Positions 36,081 to 48,999 of a DNA stretch of 64,000 nt are shown here, in pieces. The translations under genes and the position numbers were made by a program. Every line of letters begins with the position of its first letter. The first letter of the stretch is position 1. This DNA is from Chamaea fasciata (lineage: Eukaryota > Chordata > Aves > Passeriformes > Sylviidae): positions 93,140,646 through 93,204,645 of the forward strand of contig JARCOQ010000003.1 of assembly GCA_029207755.1 (NCBI GenBank). The letters run 5' to 3'. Under the pieces are notes generated by a model. That model was not told the DNA's origin. It was given only the letters and a program-made list of their open reading frames with translations, and did not search any database.

Positions 36081-39000
36081 CGCAATCCCCTGTTCCTCCC
36101 TTTTGCTTTGATCTCCAACACCTCTTCAAGAAGAGTTTAAGGTGCTACTGGCTAAATTAGTAAGGCTGTTGGCAGATATGCTCTTCCTCTGCTTTGTTAC
36201 CTGATTTCAGTCCTTTTCCAACAGTCCTTGATCCTCGACAAACTGGGGAAAGTCCAGTGAGTGGAATGTGGAAGACAGGGACAAAAAGAAACATTTCTCA
36301 GAGAGTGGAGACCAGAGGTTGCTGAAAGTCCTTGGAAGCACTAGAACACCTTCCTTGCAGAGACTTGGAAGACAAAAACAGACTTTTGTATAAATTTGTT
36401 GTATTTTTTTTTCTTTCTCTCTTACCCACTTCTTTTTTTTTTTCCCTGAGAAAAGCAAAATATTCTAATTTACAGTTTATTAAAAGATGCCTTTTTTTGA
36501 GGTTAAAAGCTCTTGTGGTCTTCTATGGAGTGTGCACCAGGAAGAAAACGCTTAGGGAAACTCAGTTCAAGGTTTAGATTACAAATTATCCTGTTGTTGT
36601 TATAAGCTACATTATTTAAGTGCTATGCAAAAATGTTCCTCTCTGGGCCTCAACATATGAGTGTCCAAAAGAGGACTAACATAAGCATTTGTCTGCTTAG
36701 ACACTGTAGGGAAGTCTATAGCTCCTTCTTTCTCACCTCTGCTTAAAAAACAGAGATGCTTGCAGTCCAGACTAAGTTACTTTTCTCCTATACATGTTTC
36801 TTAGATATTTTGAATTATCAAATCATGGAAGCTCACGAAAAACTTGGGATACAAGAAAACTTTTAAAACTAATATTATTCTTCCTTGCAACAAAAATCAA
36901 CGCTGGTTTGAGAAGTTGCATTTTAATTTTTTCTTGGTCTTGTATTCTCCAGAAAGATAGACTGAAAATAAGCGAAGCAAATTCCTTTCAAAGCTTTTTT
37001 ACTTTTTTGGAAAAAAAAAAATCAGTCTCCAATCCCCAGTATGGCACAGAGATCTGTGATATGTTTTAGTAAGCAGGGGAAAGCATGCTTCCAAAGTGAG
37101 CACCCTTGGCCTCCCAGCTCCTCTCTCATACATTCACATGGCTTCTCCAGAGACCTTTTCCCTTTTCACATGCTTTTTCCAGATTCAAAGACTAAAAGAT
37201 AATCAGATCCAGTTCCATGATTAAGTGAATGTATAAAATATTTTTTCTTTTTTGCTGTAGGTTTCATGATTTTCCTCCATTATGAACTTCTTTATTGCGA
37301 ATTCTGGAAATGTTTTAGATTGACCTTTTTTCCTTATACAACAAGAGTCTTTACTGCATCTCATACTGGGTGTGATATCATTTTTATATTTCCTGCTTGT
37401 CTAAAAGATTGCCTCTTGAAAATTTTAGATAAGAGAGATAGATATATTTTTGAAAAATATGACTGACAGTTCACTTATTACATCATCATAAAACCCTTTT
37501 ATTTTTCTCTGAAATCAATTTAGACCAATATGAACAAAGAAAAAATTCATGTCAAGAATCTACTCTTCATCATGTTTTCTGCTGCTTCAGTGTAGCTGAC
37601 TGTTAAGAGTGTGAATGCTGATATTAACGTAAATACGCTCTTCTGGAAAATCACCTCCTTGATTTTTGTTCTCTGCCAGTGTATCCCTATGTCCTGAAGC
37701 CATTCTATTCCAGTTTGGTTGTTAGGGTTTTTTTGGTTTTTTTTTTTTTTTTTTGCCTTTAGATTTCTTCACTTCTCTGGAAAGTTTGTTCTTTACCTTC
37801 TAGGCAACCAGTCTTAAAGAATCAATGTGACATACTGTTTTTATCCACCCCATCTTACTTGCTCTTCTTGCTGCAGTCTGGCTTTTAAATTAAGCCACAA
37901 CTTCTCTCCGGGCTTTTCGGTTTTCCTACAAGACATGGGGAGAAGGCAGCTTATAAGCTGCAGGCTGTAGCTGTCTGAGAATTATACGCTAAAAAAATTT
38001 TAAAGATAGTGTTTTCTTTCATTTGTAAATGATTACTCAAGTTCTAGTCTCATGATAGTGTAAATCCAACCCTACTACTGGCCTAGACTGAGATCAGAAT
38101 ATTTCCTTTTATTTCTTCTTGCTATAGATGTTCTACAGTCATTTAGGTTTTTTGGCTAGATTTAAATATGCAACTGACAAAGAAAATTTTCAGTATTGCA
38201 AAAGCCTAATGGGAGAAATTATTTTTTTGCAAAAGAGAAAAACTGCTACAAATCATCTATAAAATGAAAAGATTTTGTATGCCTAATACTGCTGTAGCTG
38301 TTGGTGCAAAGGAGATGTCTACAAATGCCACAGAAGTGGTTAAGTGCACCCCTGGTTAAAAGATGGACAAAGTGAGTGGGTAATCTGTTGGTGGAAAGCA
38401 CTGGTATAGAAACTTTATTAACACTAGGAACAGTTAAACAGTTCTCTCAGTGTGTTGACTAAAAAATCATCATTTAGGCCCTGCATGTGCTCACTCTGAG
38501 TGGACGATTACCATTGAGGTGAAAAAAATATTCATCAAGAGGAGTGGGATTCCATAGGACAGAGTGCCACCAGATAAGTGCCTAGGTCTTGCTCTATTGG
38601 TCTATTTCTTTCATTTCCAGATTCCATTTATAGGACAGCATTCTATAAACGTGTAACATCATCTTACACGTTCCCTTCATCTTCTCCGTAAAATTTGGGC
38701 ACATTCTCTTTTTCTTGATATTCAAGCATATTCACATTAACTTTGGTGAAGGAGATATTAATGCTGCAGTGAGCAAGCAGTTCCTCTCCCCAGTCACAAA
38801 ATAACAGCAGGAAATAAATGATATCTCCTGTGTGCCTAAGATATGAAGTCCAATGAAAAAAGCCCCTCCAGGCTCTCTTGGAGGTGCTAGAGAATACAAA
38901 ATAAGCCTGAAAGCTGCCAATATTTTAATTAGCAGAATACAGAGGTGTGTTTTTATTGTTTTGTTTATTAATATGAGATAGGATAATCAGGGAGAAAAAT

Positions 39001-39713
39001 GTCATTGCAAAATCAGAACAAAAATAGCACATTTAAGATCTTGGGGTTTTTTCCTCAAAGTGTTTTCTTCATTGAGTTTAATTAAACTCTCCATAGCCTG
39101 ATGAGAAAACTTCCAATTAATTTCTTGTAATAAAAGAGTAAACATATAAAATAACTGCCTTCATGGGTTAGCACATTTGAAAAGTAGATTCTAGTATATT
39201 CTAGTAAATTGTGGTGCTGTGAAAGAACTATGTTTGTTTTTTTCAAAGTCGTATGTTCAAAACTGGTATATTCACATAATTAAACCACTATTCTAGTGGA
39301 AATGTAAACAGAAGGTAATAAAACTATATTTTTTATGTTTATAATTCCCTAATTCCCACAGTATCATTATGCAACTGGTTGGGGATACACGCAACATTTC
39401 CCAGATGCAGCAGTTTTGATGAGTTGACAGGTCAGTTAGCTCTCACTGGATATTTTGTACAAGGAGTGTCAGAAGGGTGAGATAGGAAGTGAAAGGCTTG
39501 AAGGAATGCAGGAAAAAAAAAAAAAAAAAAGGTAATCTGTTTTTTCAACCAGGTCAGGGAGTTATAGATTCAATAACACCCACCGAGCTACTAGAAAACA
39601 TGAGACACTCAAAAAGGTTGTTGCTTAGCCTAGGAATGCTGTGGCCATCCATTGCAGTTATTAGACGTCTGTGACCATGGTATTCTGCTTCTGGGAGAAA
39701 AAAAACAAAAACA

Positions 39714-39757
<44 letters not shown>

Positions 39758-42139
39758 AAATATTCTGTGATACAGTAAAAATTAGTAGTATCTGATATTG
39801 ATGCCAGGAGTCATGACACCTTGAAGAAGACAAAACTTTGAGAAAACTCTTTCAAATGGCAGATAAGCACAGCACCTCAATTAGCTTCAGGAAGTGATAA
39901 GAAAAAGAATTTCAGACTTTGATGTTCATGGGGCCTGTGCTGATATTTTAATAAAATGCAAGATGACTCCAGATAGTAGGTGCGTTACTGCACCTGTATC
40001 TACAAAATCTTCCAAACAAACTTAACTTCCTTGGAAAATGGGGAATATTTCAGTTGTTTCTATAGGTAGAGGAGATTTTATCTGCAGTTGTATTTTCATT
40101 CACAGTCATACCATTCTGGTCAGTTCCTAAGAATAATAATGTGAGAAACACAGATGACCTTCTGAACCTCATTCACATAGAGTTCATGTTCACTGACCAT
40201 AGGCAAGGTCTTCATTACCTTTTTGCTTTTCTCTTAGTTTTGTTTTTTTGTGTTGTATATTTTTCTTAGGTATTGAAATGCTATATAATTATAGAACTAT
40301 AAGTAATATCTCAACAACCTGAACAATGACCTACCTTTCCCATGTCTCTTCATTTTTATCTCTAACACTGAGCTCATCCTTTCCAGATTGTGTTCTGTGA
40401 GGAAATTGCTGAATATTATGCTAAATACAGATACTACAAAATATTAGATGTTAAAGGCTATCTAGTTTCAAATGATAGTCATTGATAGAAATTGACAATG
40501 AAATTATGTTAGGCTTAAACAAATACCTGAATATTTGCATTTTTAAAAATGATTGTATCCTGACTCATAACCCGAGTTCTCTGATTAAGTGGAAAATAAA
40601 AATATCAGATTTATATGGGACTGTGTCATTGAAAACTATTAATTATTTGTAATGGTACTGTTGATATACCTTGCCTATAGAATTACAACTTACTGGAAGT
40701 CTTCTAACTAAAGAGCTAACTAAAAGATCTAATATCTTTTGTTAGAAATGAGGCTCGTGGTATCAAAAGCAAGGTAGTAAATGTATGTCTGTTCTGATAT
40801 GTACAGTGCTGGCTTTGTTATTGGTCTCAGTATGTAGATGTGTATCTTAGCACACCAAACTATTCACAAGTTTAAAAATAAACAAAAAGTTTACTTTACT
40901 GTGGGGATTTTATGGACTTCTGCAACCTTTTTCCTTACATCTATAAATTGTTGTTGACATTTGCAGTATTTTAGTCCTACATAACGTATCTGCAGAGCAA
41001 GATGCAAACTGTACTGAAGTTACTAGAGTCACCCATTACTCGAGAGGTTTTTCAATAAGGTCACAGATTTAAGAAAAAAAACAACTTAGAGAATACAAGT
41101 TACATCACTGGCTTGGAAAAGTCACTGAATGTGCACTTCCTTTATGTGAATTTCTAGTCAGTTAACTGCTAATGGAAGTTAATGTGGTTGTTCAGCCATT
41201 TCAAATAAACTTTCTGTCTGAAACACCAATAATTCGACACTACGCCAGAAGGAATGATTTCAAGAAACAAAGAGTTCTCCATTTCCCACTAAACTATCTT
41301 ACCATTATTATTGGTCCAATAAACAGTGGATGATGCATCAGAAGTTAATTTCCTCTCAAGCTGTCTTACAAGATAAATTTCAAAAACAAAAGATCGTCAA
41401 GTGACCTAGACTTTTCGTCCTTGGGCCTTTGTAGTTGAATCAAGCCTGGGCCTTGGAGGTGGTTTACATCTTTAAAGTGAACATCCCAGATGTCTCCACG
41501 TACTTTACTTTGGTTCACATTGCCAGTTGTCTTGGGACACATGAAATGTATTCTTTTACAACAAAGCTAAACATGAAAATCACTTCAGTCACAAGCTTAA
41601 TCCTTTTCTGAAGCAAATCATTGTTTAGATAATGAGGATGAGCCTAGAATTAGTTCAATGTAGAAACCCCCTGAAAACATGACAAGACCACTCCTTATTT
41701 TGCTTTGCACATCTATCCTTGATTGTTAGGTCTGTTGGTCATGTAGGTATAGCCTCATGTGGGATGATAAATTCTTCCTAGCAGAGACTTTGCAAAGAAA
41801 TTGATTACAAGTGTCTCCTTGCTTTATTTTTATGACATATATGAGTCCTGATGTGCTGGGGAATTCCATGCTAAACAGCTTCTATTGGGTCATAATTTTG
41901 TTTCCTCTGAAATTAACAACAACAACAACAAAATACCAAAAAAAAAAGAAACAAACAGCAAAGAACACATCATGATACTTTGGACCAACAAGAGTTCTTC
42001 AGCTCTCCCATTTCCACACAGCAACAAAAAGTTATTCATAAGAAAGTTAATTTAAAAGGCCTAATGCAGTTACAATGTAACAGGAGAGGATGTTAATGAA
42101 TTTTGTGATTTGTACTTTACATTCTGGAGTGGTGGCCTG
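36081..42139. other. AT-rich presumed intronic stretch with homopolymers
   Basis: It contains T18 at 37737-37754, A18 at 39513-39530, A37 at 39719-39755 and an (AAC)n run at 41915-41931. A donor-like AAA|GTGAGT at 38372 closes a 74-base open stretch after a weak acceptor at 38297, which I judge insufficient. Nothing else is recognised. Confidence 0.5.
39719..39755. repeat. pure A37 homopolymer
   Basis: This is the longest homopolymer of the window, preceded by an A-rich stretch from about 39699. No retroposon or gene body with a poly(A) signal precedes it. Confidence 0.95.
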
Positions 42140-42258
42140 TCTCAGAGCTCCCCAGTGTAAAAGTCATGGGAAACTGGAATAAGTCCAGGAAAGGACCACT
42201 GGGATTTTGAAGCATCTGATATGTAAGGAGAGGCTGAAAGAGCTGGGAACACTTATTT
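42140..42258 (+). mobile_element. short CR1 internal fragment
   Basis: GAGCTCCCCAGTGTAAAAG, AATAAGTCCAGGAAAGGACC and AGGAGAGGCTGAAAGAGCTG match the mid-3' CR1 region in + orientation. Neither the tail nor more 5' parts are visible. Confidence 0.7.
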
Positions 42259-43467
42259 TCATGACTGTTCCACTAAATACAGTAATTATTAGATTAAGTA
42301 AGCTGAATTGTGTAGAGTTGTTAACTGGCTAAGATTCCAAAGTAACTTTTACTGATCTAAAATGAACAATGAATGGTGAGATGTTGCCATCATAGAGTAC
42401 AATGAACCAGAATTTTCTGCAGCATTTAAATGCTGGTAAAACTTTAATTTTTTTCATTATTAGCCTTCAGTGCTTATATAATAGTAAAGTGTATTTCCAA
42501 GGCAATAAAAAAGCTGTATAAAATATTAATATACAGGAAGAACTTAATTTTTCTTCTAACTTTCCCTGAATCAAAAAATTACAATTTGTTAAGGGATTAC
42601 AAGAGGCAGTAAACACAAGGCCTAGTTCATGGAGATGCTTCAGGAGTAATTTATCAGTGGTGTTGGAAGATACCTTTTCCTAATGGATTTTTTCTTAGAA
42701 TTGTTAGCTAATGCACACCCAATGGTTCATCTTGAGTAACTTAGGTATCCAGGAATGAGCCAGTACAGTAGTTTCCATCAGGAGGCTGAAATAAAGCACC
42801 ATTTCTGTCTCAGTCTCTATCCTTTAATTGTAAACACAGTAACCACAAACTTAGCATGTCTTCTAAACTGCAGAAAACTATGCTTTCTGGAAATGCAGTT
42901 TCTGTAATGTGACAAGTAGGAATTAAGATTTCTGGTAGGTTTTGATTGGCAAGTACTTATTTGTATATAATTTGATGCACAAAAAAAGGTAGTAGGTCAC
43001 CTTTATGGTCCATCTATTCATAAAATAGAGAGCATGGTCAGAGTTCTGTCCATGCCTCCACCATATTTCTGCCCCAAAGATAAAGGAAACTAAGTTGTTT
43101 CCATGACCATGTCACTTTTAGTGCATCTGTTGACCCTGATAGCAATATTTTCTCTTATAACAGAATCTGTGTGGCTTAGAAAGTACAGCAGCAGATTAAA
43201 GATATGTCTGGGCTGGTCGCTTTGTAACTAACCATCACTAATATTTTGCATAAAGCAAGACAGACCTTTCAAATAAAAAGACATTTGGTGACAGACTCAT
43301 TGATCAGAACTCAAACTATAATCAATCAACTCTTACATGTCAATATAAATACCACAAAAGTTGTATCATTATCAGTGAGGCTGGATTTTCTAAGCTTTCA
43401 CCTTAACCTTCCCTTTGTTACATGACTAACAGAAATTACTGATGAGAATAAAATTGATAGCAAACTA

Positions 43468-43872
43468 CAGAATTATATAGTGATTGGATGGGACCTCTGG
43501 AGATCATCTGGAACAACCTCACTGCTCAACCTGGGCCACCTAGAGCCAGTTGCCCGAGACCCTGTACAAATGCCTTTTGAGTATCTCCAAGGAGAGAGAG
43601 CGCACAATCTCTCTGGGGCAACCTGTGGCACTGCTCAACTACCGTCACAGTGAAAAGTGAATCCTGATGCTCAGATGGAACCTCCTGTGTTTCACTTTGT
43701 GCCCATGGTCTCTAGATCTGTCACTGGGAGTCAATGAAAACAGCCTAGCTTAATTTTTCTCAACATCTTACCTTCATCCAGCTATATATGTTGATAAGAT
43801 CCCTCTGAGACTTCTCTTCCCTAGGCTGAACAATCACAGGTGTCTGACCTTTTCCTCATAGAAGAGAAATAT
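43468..43872 (-). mobile_element. diverged CR1 LINE, 3' part
   Basis: The reversed tail region (GATTGGATGGGACCTCTGGA, GATCATCTGGAACAACCTC) is followed by CAATCTCTCTGGGGCAACC, TGATGCTCAGATGGAACCTC and TTCCCTAGGCTGAACAATC. These are minus-strand CR1 in the right order, moderately diverged. Confidence 0.85.
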
Positions 43873-44651
43873 CAGATCCAAGTATGCAGTAAAGCTGTCC
43901 CTGGACAAGAGGCCTATTTGTTCAGCTACAGTTGTGATTACAGAAGGTGTTGTGTAAATCCATTATATCAGTGACCACACTGTCAGTCTTGATGGTGATT
44001 AGCCACACTTAGTTTTGTAATTTTGGCTTAATTGCCTTACTTAACACATGGTTCAGCACACCAAAATTTGTTATTTCAGTGGAGATCAAAGGTAAAGACT
44101 TATTTTGAGACTGTGCTATACATTCAGCTAACAGTGGAAAATTGGCTGCAAGTAGCTCAAAAAATAAATGTTTTAATGTTCAATTGATTATTTAATGTTC
44201 CTGTACAGTGTTTTCTAATTAAAAACTATAGGCCCAGTAGATCTTGTCAGTATCAATAGACATTTTATGCTGTATGTTTTGCTTTTGTTTCGTATTAAAT
44301 TTCCTCATACAGCCCCAATAAGCTATTACTTCTTTGCATTTAAAACAAAAGTGAACTGAATAATGTTTTTCCTCTTTTCCACTTCTGTCTTCTTGCAAGA
44401 ACTACATCTTATGAAATGCACTCTAATTTAGGCAAACATCATATAAGAAGTCTATATTTCCACAGCTCCTTCTACTTTGCTGCAGATCCAGAGTATTGAA
44501 CATGATTTCACTGATATGACAGTTGCTGAACCACTATCCACAGCCTAAAGCAAAGTCATATAGCAAGAAATACTGGAGGCAGAAGCAGAAAATCTCTGGC
44601 AGGAATAGCTGGTAGTTGGTCTTTCTCAACTATCGTCTCGCTCTCAGTGAG
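43873..44651. other. AT-rich stretch before candidate exon
   Basis: An acceptor-like tract TTCTACTTTGCTGCAG ends at about 44485 and is followed by 20 open codons to a TAA without a usable donor, so I leave it out. The polypyrimidine tract TGGTCTTTCTCAACTATCGT...CTCTCAG at 44615-44647 serves the exon that follows. Confidence 0.45.
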
Positions 44652-44758
44652 AAATGGAGACCAGACTACAGCAATTAAATTCTAGACACAGCAAAGGCAG
44701 AGAGTCAGCAAAGGAATTTGAAGAGATGGAGCTTAAAGTTAAACAAAAGCAGCAAGAG
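44652..44758 (+). CDS. candidate internal coding exon, coiled-coil-like
   Basis: An acceptor with a long pyrimidine tract ends at CTCAG (44647) or, four bases later, at GAG (44651). The donor is AAGAG|GTATGT at 44759. The only open frame contains ATG at 44654. Using 44647 would put an in-frame TGA first, so 44651 is the coding acceptor, or else this ATG starts the protein and the bases before it are 5' UTR. The peptide is rich in Glu, Lys, Gln and Leu with Leu spacing typical of a coiled coil (LQQLNSRHSKG ... EEMELKVKQKQQE). It ends in phase 0, matching the phase-0 start of the candidate terminal exon at 48789. I do not recognise the protein. A dense charged frame bounded by good signals at both ends is the main support. 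Confidence 0.48.
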
Positions 44759-47714
44759 GTATGTAAAAAGAGACAAAATTTAGGAGACCATATATTTATT
44801 GTAAACATCTCTAAATATCAGAAACTAAACATTCCTATTTTTGTATCGTCAAATATAAAATCTATTTTCTAGAGATATTATAAAATGCTGTTAAAGTTTT
44901 ACCCTATCTTACTAAAAGGACATAAGCACCTGGAATTCATCAGGTGACTCCATTCTTTTATTTTGAACTTTATATATTGCCCTACAGATGACAACACAGA
45001 CTGTTTAGAGTCCATAAAATTAGAAGTATATAATGTAGTCCCTCATTACCTAATGTGAAATACAGTCAGTATAAGGATATGTATCCACAGTCATCTGGTT
45101 TCCAGCAATGTTTCAACTTTTAGGAGTGGTGTGAAGACATAATTATGCCTGATTGAGCCTCTCCCTGAGAGACAATTGCCTTTTGTCTCCATCCATGACA
45201 CATCATCAACACTTCTGTAACCTTCTGTTGCCTTTTCTACATCTGCCTCCAGGAAATCTCATCTCAAATACTCAAAAGATTTGGTTCACCAAAAAAGGTT
45301 CACAAAAAGCCCCAATAATTATTTTTTGCTAATGTTACACAGCTTACACAAGCAAGTTTATGTGCCAGTCTGTACAACTTATTTAAGAAAGACAATAGGT
45401 TTTTCTCTTACTAAAATTTAATTTTAACTTAACTCCTTTGAGACTCAAAAGTAAATTTGTTACAGAAATAGAAAGCTCATAACCTTTCAGTTGTTTGCAA
45501 GTTGTAGGTAACTCTCTTGGACACTATGAAGCTGACAGTTCAGTCAAACAGCTGTCCATTCTATGCTCTGCTTAACTAGACTAAATGTGGCACAAAATTT
45601 TAATTATTTAAGGCTGAGAAAACGTCAAGTATCACAGAGATGAATGTGGTTTATACAGATAAGTACCTATTGGAAAAAGCTTCTAGATACGTGTCTTTAA
45701 AGAGCAAATATGAGCTGACAGCGTACCTTCAAACACACCACCACAAACCAAAAACTTTACCCTAGCCATCACATAAAAATCGCAGAATGATACAGGCACT
45801 TCAGTAGTTGATGTAACTTTTCTCAACCAGGTCAGACATGAGATGATATCTGAATTTCTGCTTCCTTTGACTAATTGTGTAAAAAATTATCTCAAAATGA
45901 CCCAGTTTTATTAGCTAATGATCATGTAATTAAGTCAGGTTTTACCACTTAGAGGTCTGTATTGAAGGTTCCTCATCCACATTAAGAGAACATAAGAGGT
46001 CTATAGAATCAGGACACCTCATATGTACAAAAAAAGCAGGCAGACTAACTAATTCACCTCACACTCCAACTTAAAATACTACATCTCTATGGCAAGAGAA
46101 ACAGAAAAAAACATGCCACTCCTTTTGCCATGCACTGTTTTCTTGGAAGCAAATTGCATAAACATGACTGAATAAAATCTTTTCTAAATTTAGTGGGGTA
46201 AGCATAAATGTTAGTGTACCTTGTGTCAGAACATATGATAGACATGGAGCTGCAGCTACAGAAGCATTTGCAACAAGCAGTAGACCACCCAGACTTATGA
46301 TGCATACACCTCCCACAGAAAGCCTTTACCTGATATGGGTGTCCTGAAGACAAATTACAAAGATGATCCAAGTAAAAAGAAGTACAAATAAGACACCATC
46401 ACAGCTGTATGGTCTGTGTCAAGCTTTGATTCATGTGTGGCACCATTAAATAGCACGTGTGTTTCAGTTTTCAGATACTTCTTCTGAAATAGTGTCTCTG
46501 TAGTTAAGAAAAGATAGCAAATTCTGAAATTTGTATCTTTAAAGTCTGACTTACACCATGTATTTAAACACACACTAACAAAATGGAAACCCATAAACAG
46601 TTCTCTCAGTGAAGCAGTGTTATTCATAAAGAAATCTCATGACTGGGGAGCTGTTCATAAAGAGAGACCTAAGGTCTACTCTGGACTCCTTTTTTAACAC
46701 ATTTAAAAACAATACCGTAAAATGCATGTTGAAGTTCACTTAGAATATGAATGGGTTTGTTTCCTTGTGGAGTTGTGTAGATTTCAATTAAAATAGACTA
46801 ATAAATGTATAATTATAACAAAGAATAGATGAGGCTAAGTGACCACAAATTGAATTCCTTTCAGTGTTCTAATGAGTGAGTTAAACCTGATAAGAATGGT
46901 CAGTCTTTGTGTACAAGTTGTTCTATTTGTGCTTATTCTAATAACAATCTTCATTTTCCTAATAACAACAAACAAAACTTAATTACTTTCTGTGGTAGTT
47001 ATTCCCAGTAAACCAATAGAATTGTAACCCAATTTACCCAATACCTTTACTTGGTATTATTCAGCATTTTGTTTTCAAACTAGCTTTATTTCACTAAAGT
47101 TTTGAAAAACAGACAGTAGAGGTAAATTAATTAAATTTGAAGGAGCAGGTTTTGAGTTTTGCTTACTCTCTACCTTTCTCTGCTCTCTGCCAAACCCCCT
47201 CCTTGATATTCCAGGGCTAACAGCTATCCTTTTCTGCAGTAGCAAAGAGCTCAGAATATATGCAAAATCATTTCACAGTGTAAATAACTATAGTAACTTA
47301 TCATTCATGCATCTAAACATACTAAAATAAGGGAACTATTGAACTAAAGTGCGTGTTCTTCAGTTTGCTGGATGTTATCAAAGTCATGTTTATGCCATTA
47401 CTTAAGAATATCAAGTAGGCTATTTAAACATTAAAGGATGTCATGAAAGTCTGTAAACAGGACATATGTAAGCAGATTGTTTCACCTGGATAAAATACTG
47501 ATGTGATTTCCCTTAGAAAAGAAATCATTGATGTGTCAGAAATAAATTTTTAAACCCCCAAAAACCTCAGAAAGTCTAAAAGGTATCTTAAGTATTTTTA
47601 TCAGCTGTGCTTGGATATACAGGGAGAGAAGCCACCTTAAACAGTACTCAGCTTTCATCTAATACCAGGATGTTTGTTATCCTTGCAATGTCATTTTAAT
47701 ACCCTCATATTTTT
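44759..47714. other. presumed intron, AT-rich
   Basis: No repeat or additional exon supported. Open frames at 46071-46627 on the minus strand overlap each other and lack splice or start evidence. Confidence 0.45.
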
Positions 47715-48023
47715 CTAAATCCACAGCAGCCATTCTGACCTCCTTAAACGCTGAATGTTGATGAACCTTAGATGAAAACCAACAAGGGCAATTGAAACTA
47801 ATAGAAAAACAGATACCTAGAGACTGGCTTAAAATAGGCTCATTGGAAGAGCAGAAAACCCTAAAGTTAAAGAAAATGAAGGGATAAACCCTTGGGTTTA
47901 AAAAAAAAAACTGATAAATGTTTAAATATTATGGTATCATATGCTAAAATCTCTAAAAATCTTGAACATTTACTTAGGAAATAAGATGTAGAAATTATGA
48001 GTAAGCATCTTGAATTACAGATT
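47715..48023. repeat. copy 1 of a ~308-bp dispersed duplication
   Basis: The sequence from CTAAATCCACAGCAGCC to GAATTACAGATTA recurs in direct orientation at 49784-50090. By eye I count roughly a dozen substitutions plus two small length differences, one of them in an A run. It is flanked here by unrelated AT-rich DNA with no LTR, so this is more likely the ancestral location. It lies inside the presumed intron between 44758 and 48789. No terminal inverted repeats, tail or coding capacity are visible. Confidence 0.93.
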
Positions 48024-48788
48024 ACTTTTATCAAATTACCCAAACACTATTTGGAAGTATATAATGAATTTTTTTAAAATAACTGTTAAAGCCACTGGCA
48101 CTTAACATTTCATACACAGATAATGATGCTCACAGACAGGCCAAGCATGATTATGGTTCATTAGAGCTTTTTTTTTAGAGAACTCATGAAAGCATCAATG
48201 CTAAGTAAGGTGATGACTTTTGACCAGAGCAATAATAATCTGTGGGCTGAAAGAAAATATGTATTACAGTATAATCCCTAGTGGACAGTAGTGCACATAA
48301 TAAAACTACCAGACATAAAATGTTAGGGGTATAAAAACTTAAATTTTTTAGAAACTCCCTACTGACTAGTTGTTTGACAAAAGGCCAACAGAAAACATAG
48401 AACAAGAATGACACCTAGTGGTTCTGTAGCCTTTCCATCAGGGAGGTTTGTTGTTTCCCTTCATTTGCAAATATAGTCACATATATACACACAAACATAC
48501 ATGTCTTCTCAGTCTTGTAATTGATTTTATTTTTCAGCCTTCTAAAATCAGTGCTCTTCACCCCTACTATGTCCCTGACTCAGCTTGTAATCTCATGAGA
48601 CAATCTATAAATACCAGGTAAAGGAGAGATGCCCTTAACTTTGCTCCATTTATATTCCTCAAGCCTGACAGCTGTAGAATGCTGATGTGCAGAAGCAACC
48701 GTATATGCCTTTTGATTTAACTTCTTTTTGATTGAATAAATGGTCATTTTTTATCAACTGACCCCCGCCCCCGATTTGATTTCATTAG

Positions 48789-48956
48789 CTATCAATTTTC
48801 TTTGAAGAATCCTTAGAAGAACACATATTAAAAAGAGAAGAAAATATTTCTGAACTTTGGCTGAAGAGGGATCTTCCACTATTATCAGATCTTCGAAAAA
48901 TGCTGAAAGATGGACTAGTGGAGAAACTGGCAAATGGAACTAGCACTTTTATGTAG
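48789..48956 (+). CDS. candidate terminal coding exon with stop
   Basis: An acceptor TTTGATTTCATTAG ends at 48788, with a C-rich tract upstream. A frame opens immediately (CTA TCA) and runs 55 codons to TAG at 48954-48956. It contains no stop although the region is AT-rich. The peptide is strongly charged and leucine-rich (FFEESLEEHILKREE, LWLKRDLPLLSDLRKMLKDG), consistent with a helical or coiled-coil C-terminus. An AATAAA lies 38 bases after the stop. Its phase-0 start matches the phase-0 end of 44652-44758. I do not recognise the gene. The reverse-strand frame at 48785-49006 is a shadow. Confidence 0.52.
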   Translation, partial: LSIFFEESLEEHILKREENISELWLKRDLPLLSDLRKMLKDGLVEKLANGTSTFM

Positions 48957-48993
48957 ATGAATGTATTGAAAGAAAATTCCCAGGCAGAATTAA

Positions 48994-48999
48994 AATAAA
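48994..48999 (+). promoter_or_regulatory. AATAAA poly(A) signal
   Basis: A canonical hexamer 38 bases after the stop of the candidate terminal exon, predicting a cleavage site near 49010-49030 and a very short 3' UTR. Confidence 0.45.

Noticed and set aside
38298..38371. 74-base open segment ending at GTGAGT
   Set aside because: The acceptor is weak, and the phase does not fit neighbouring candidates.
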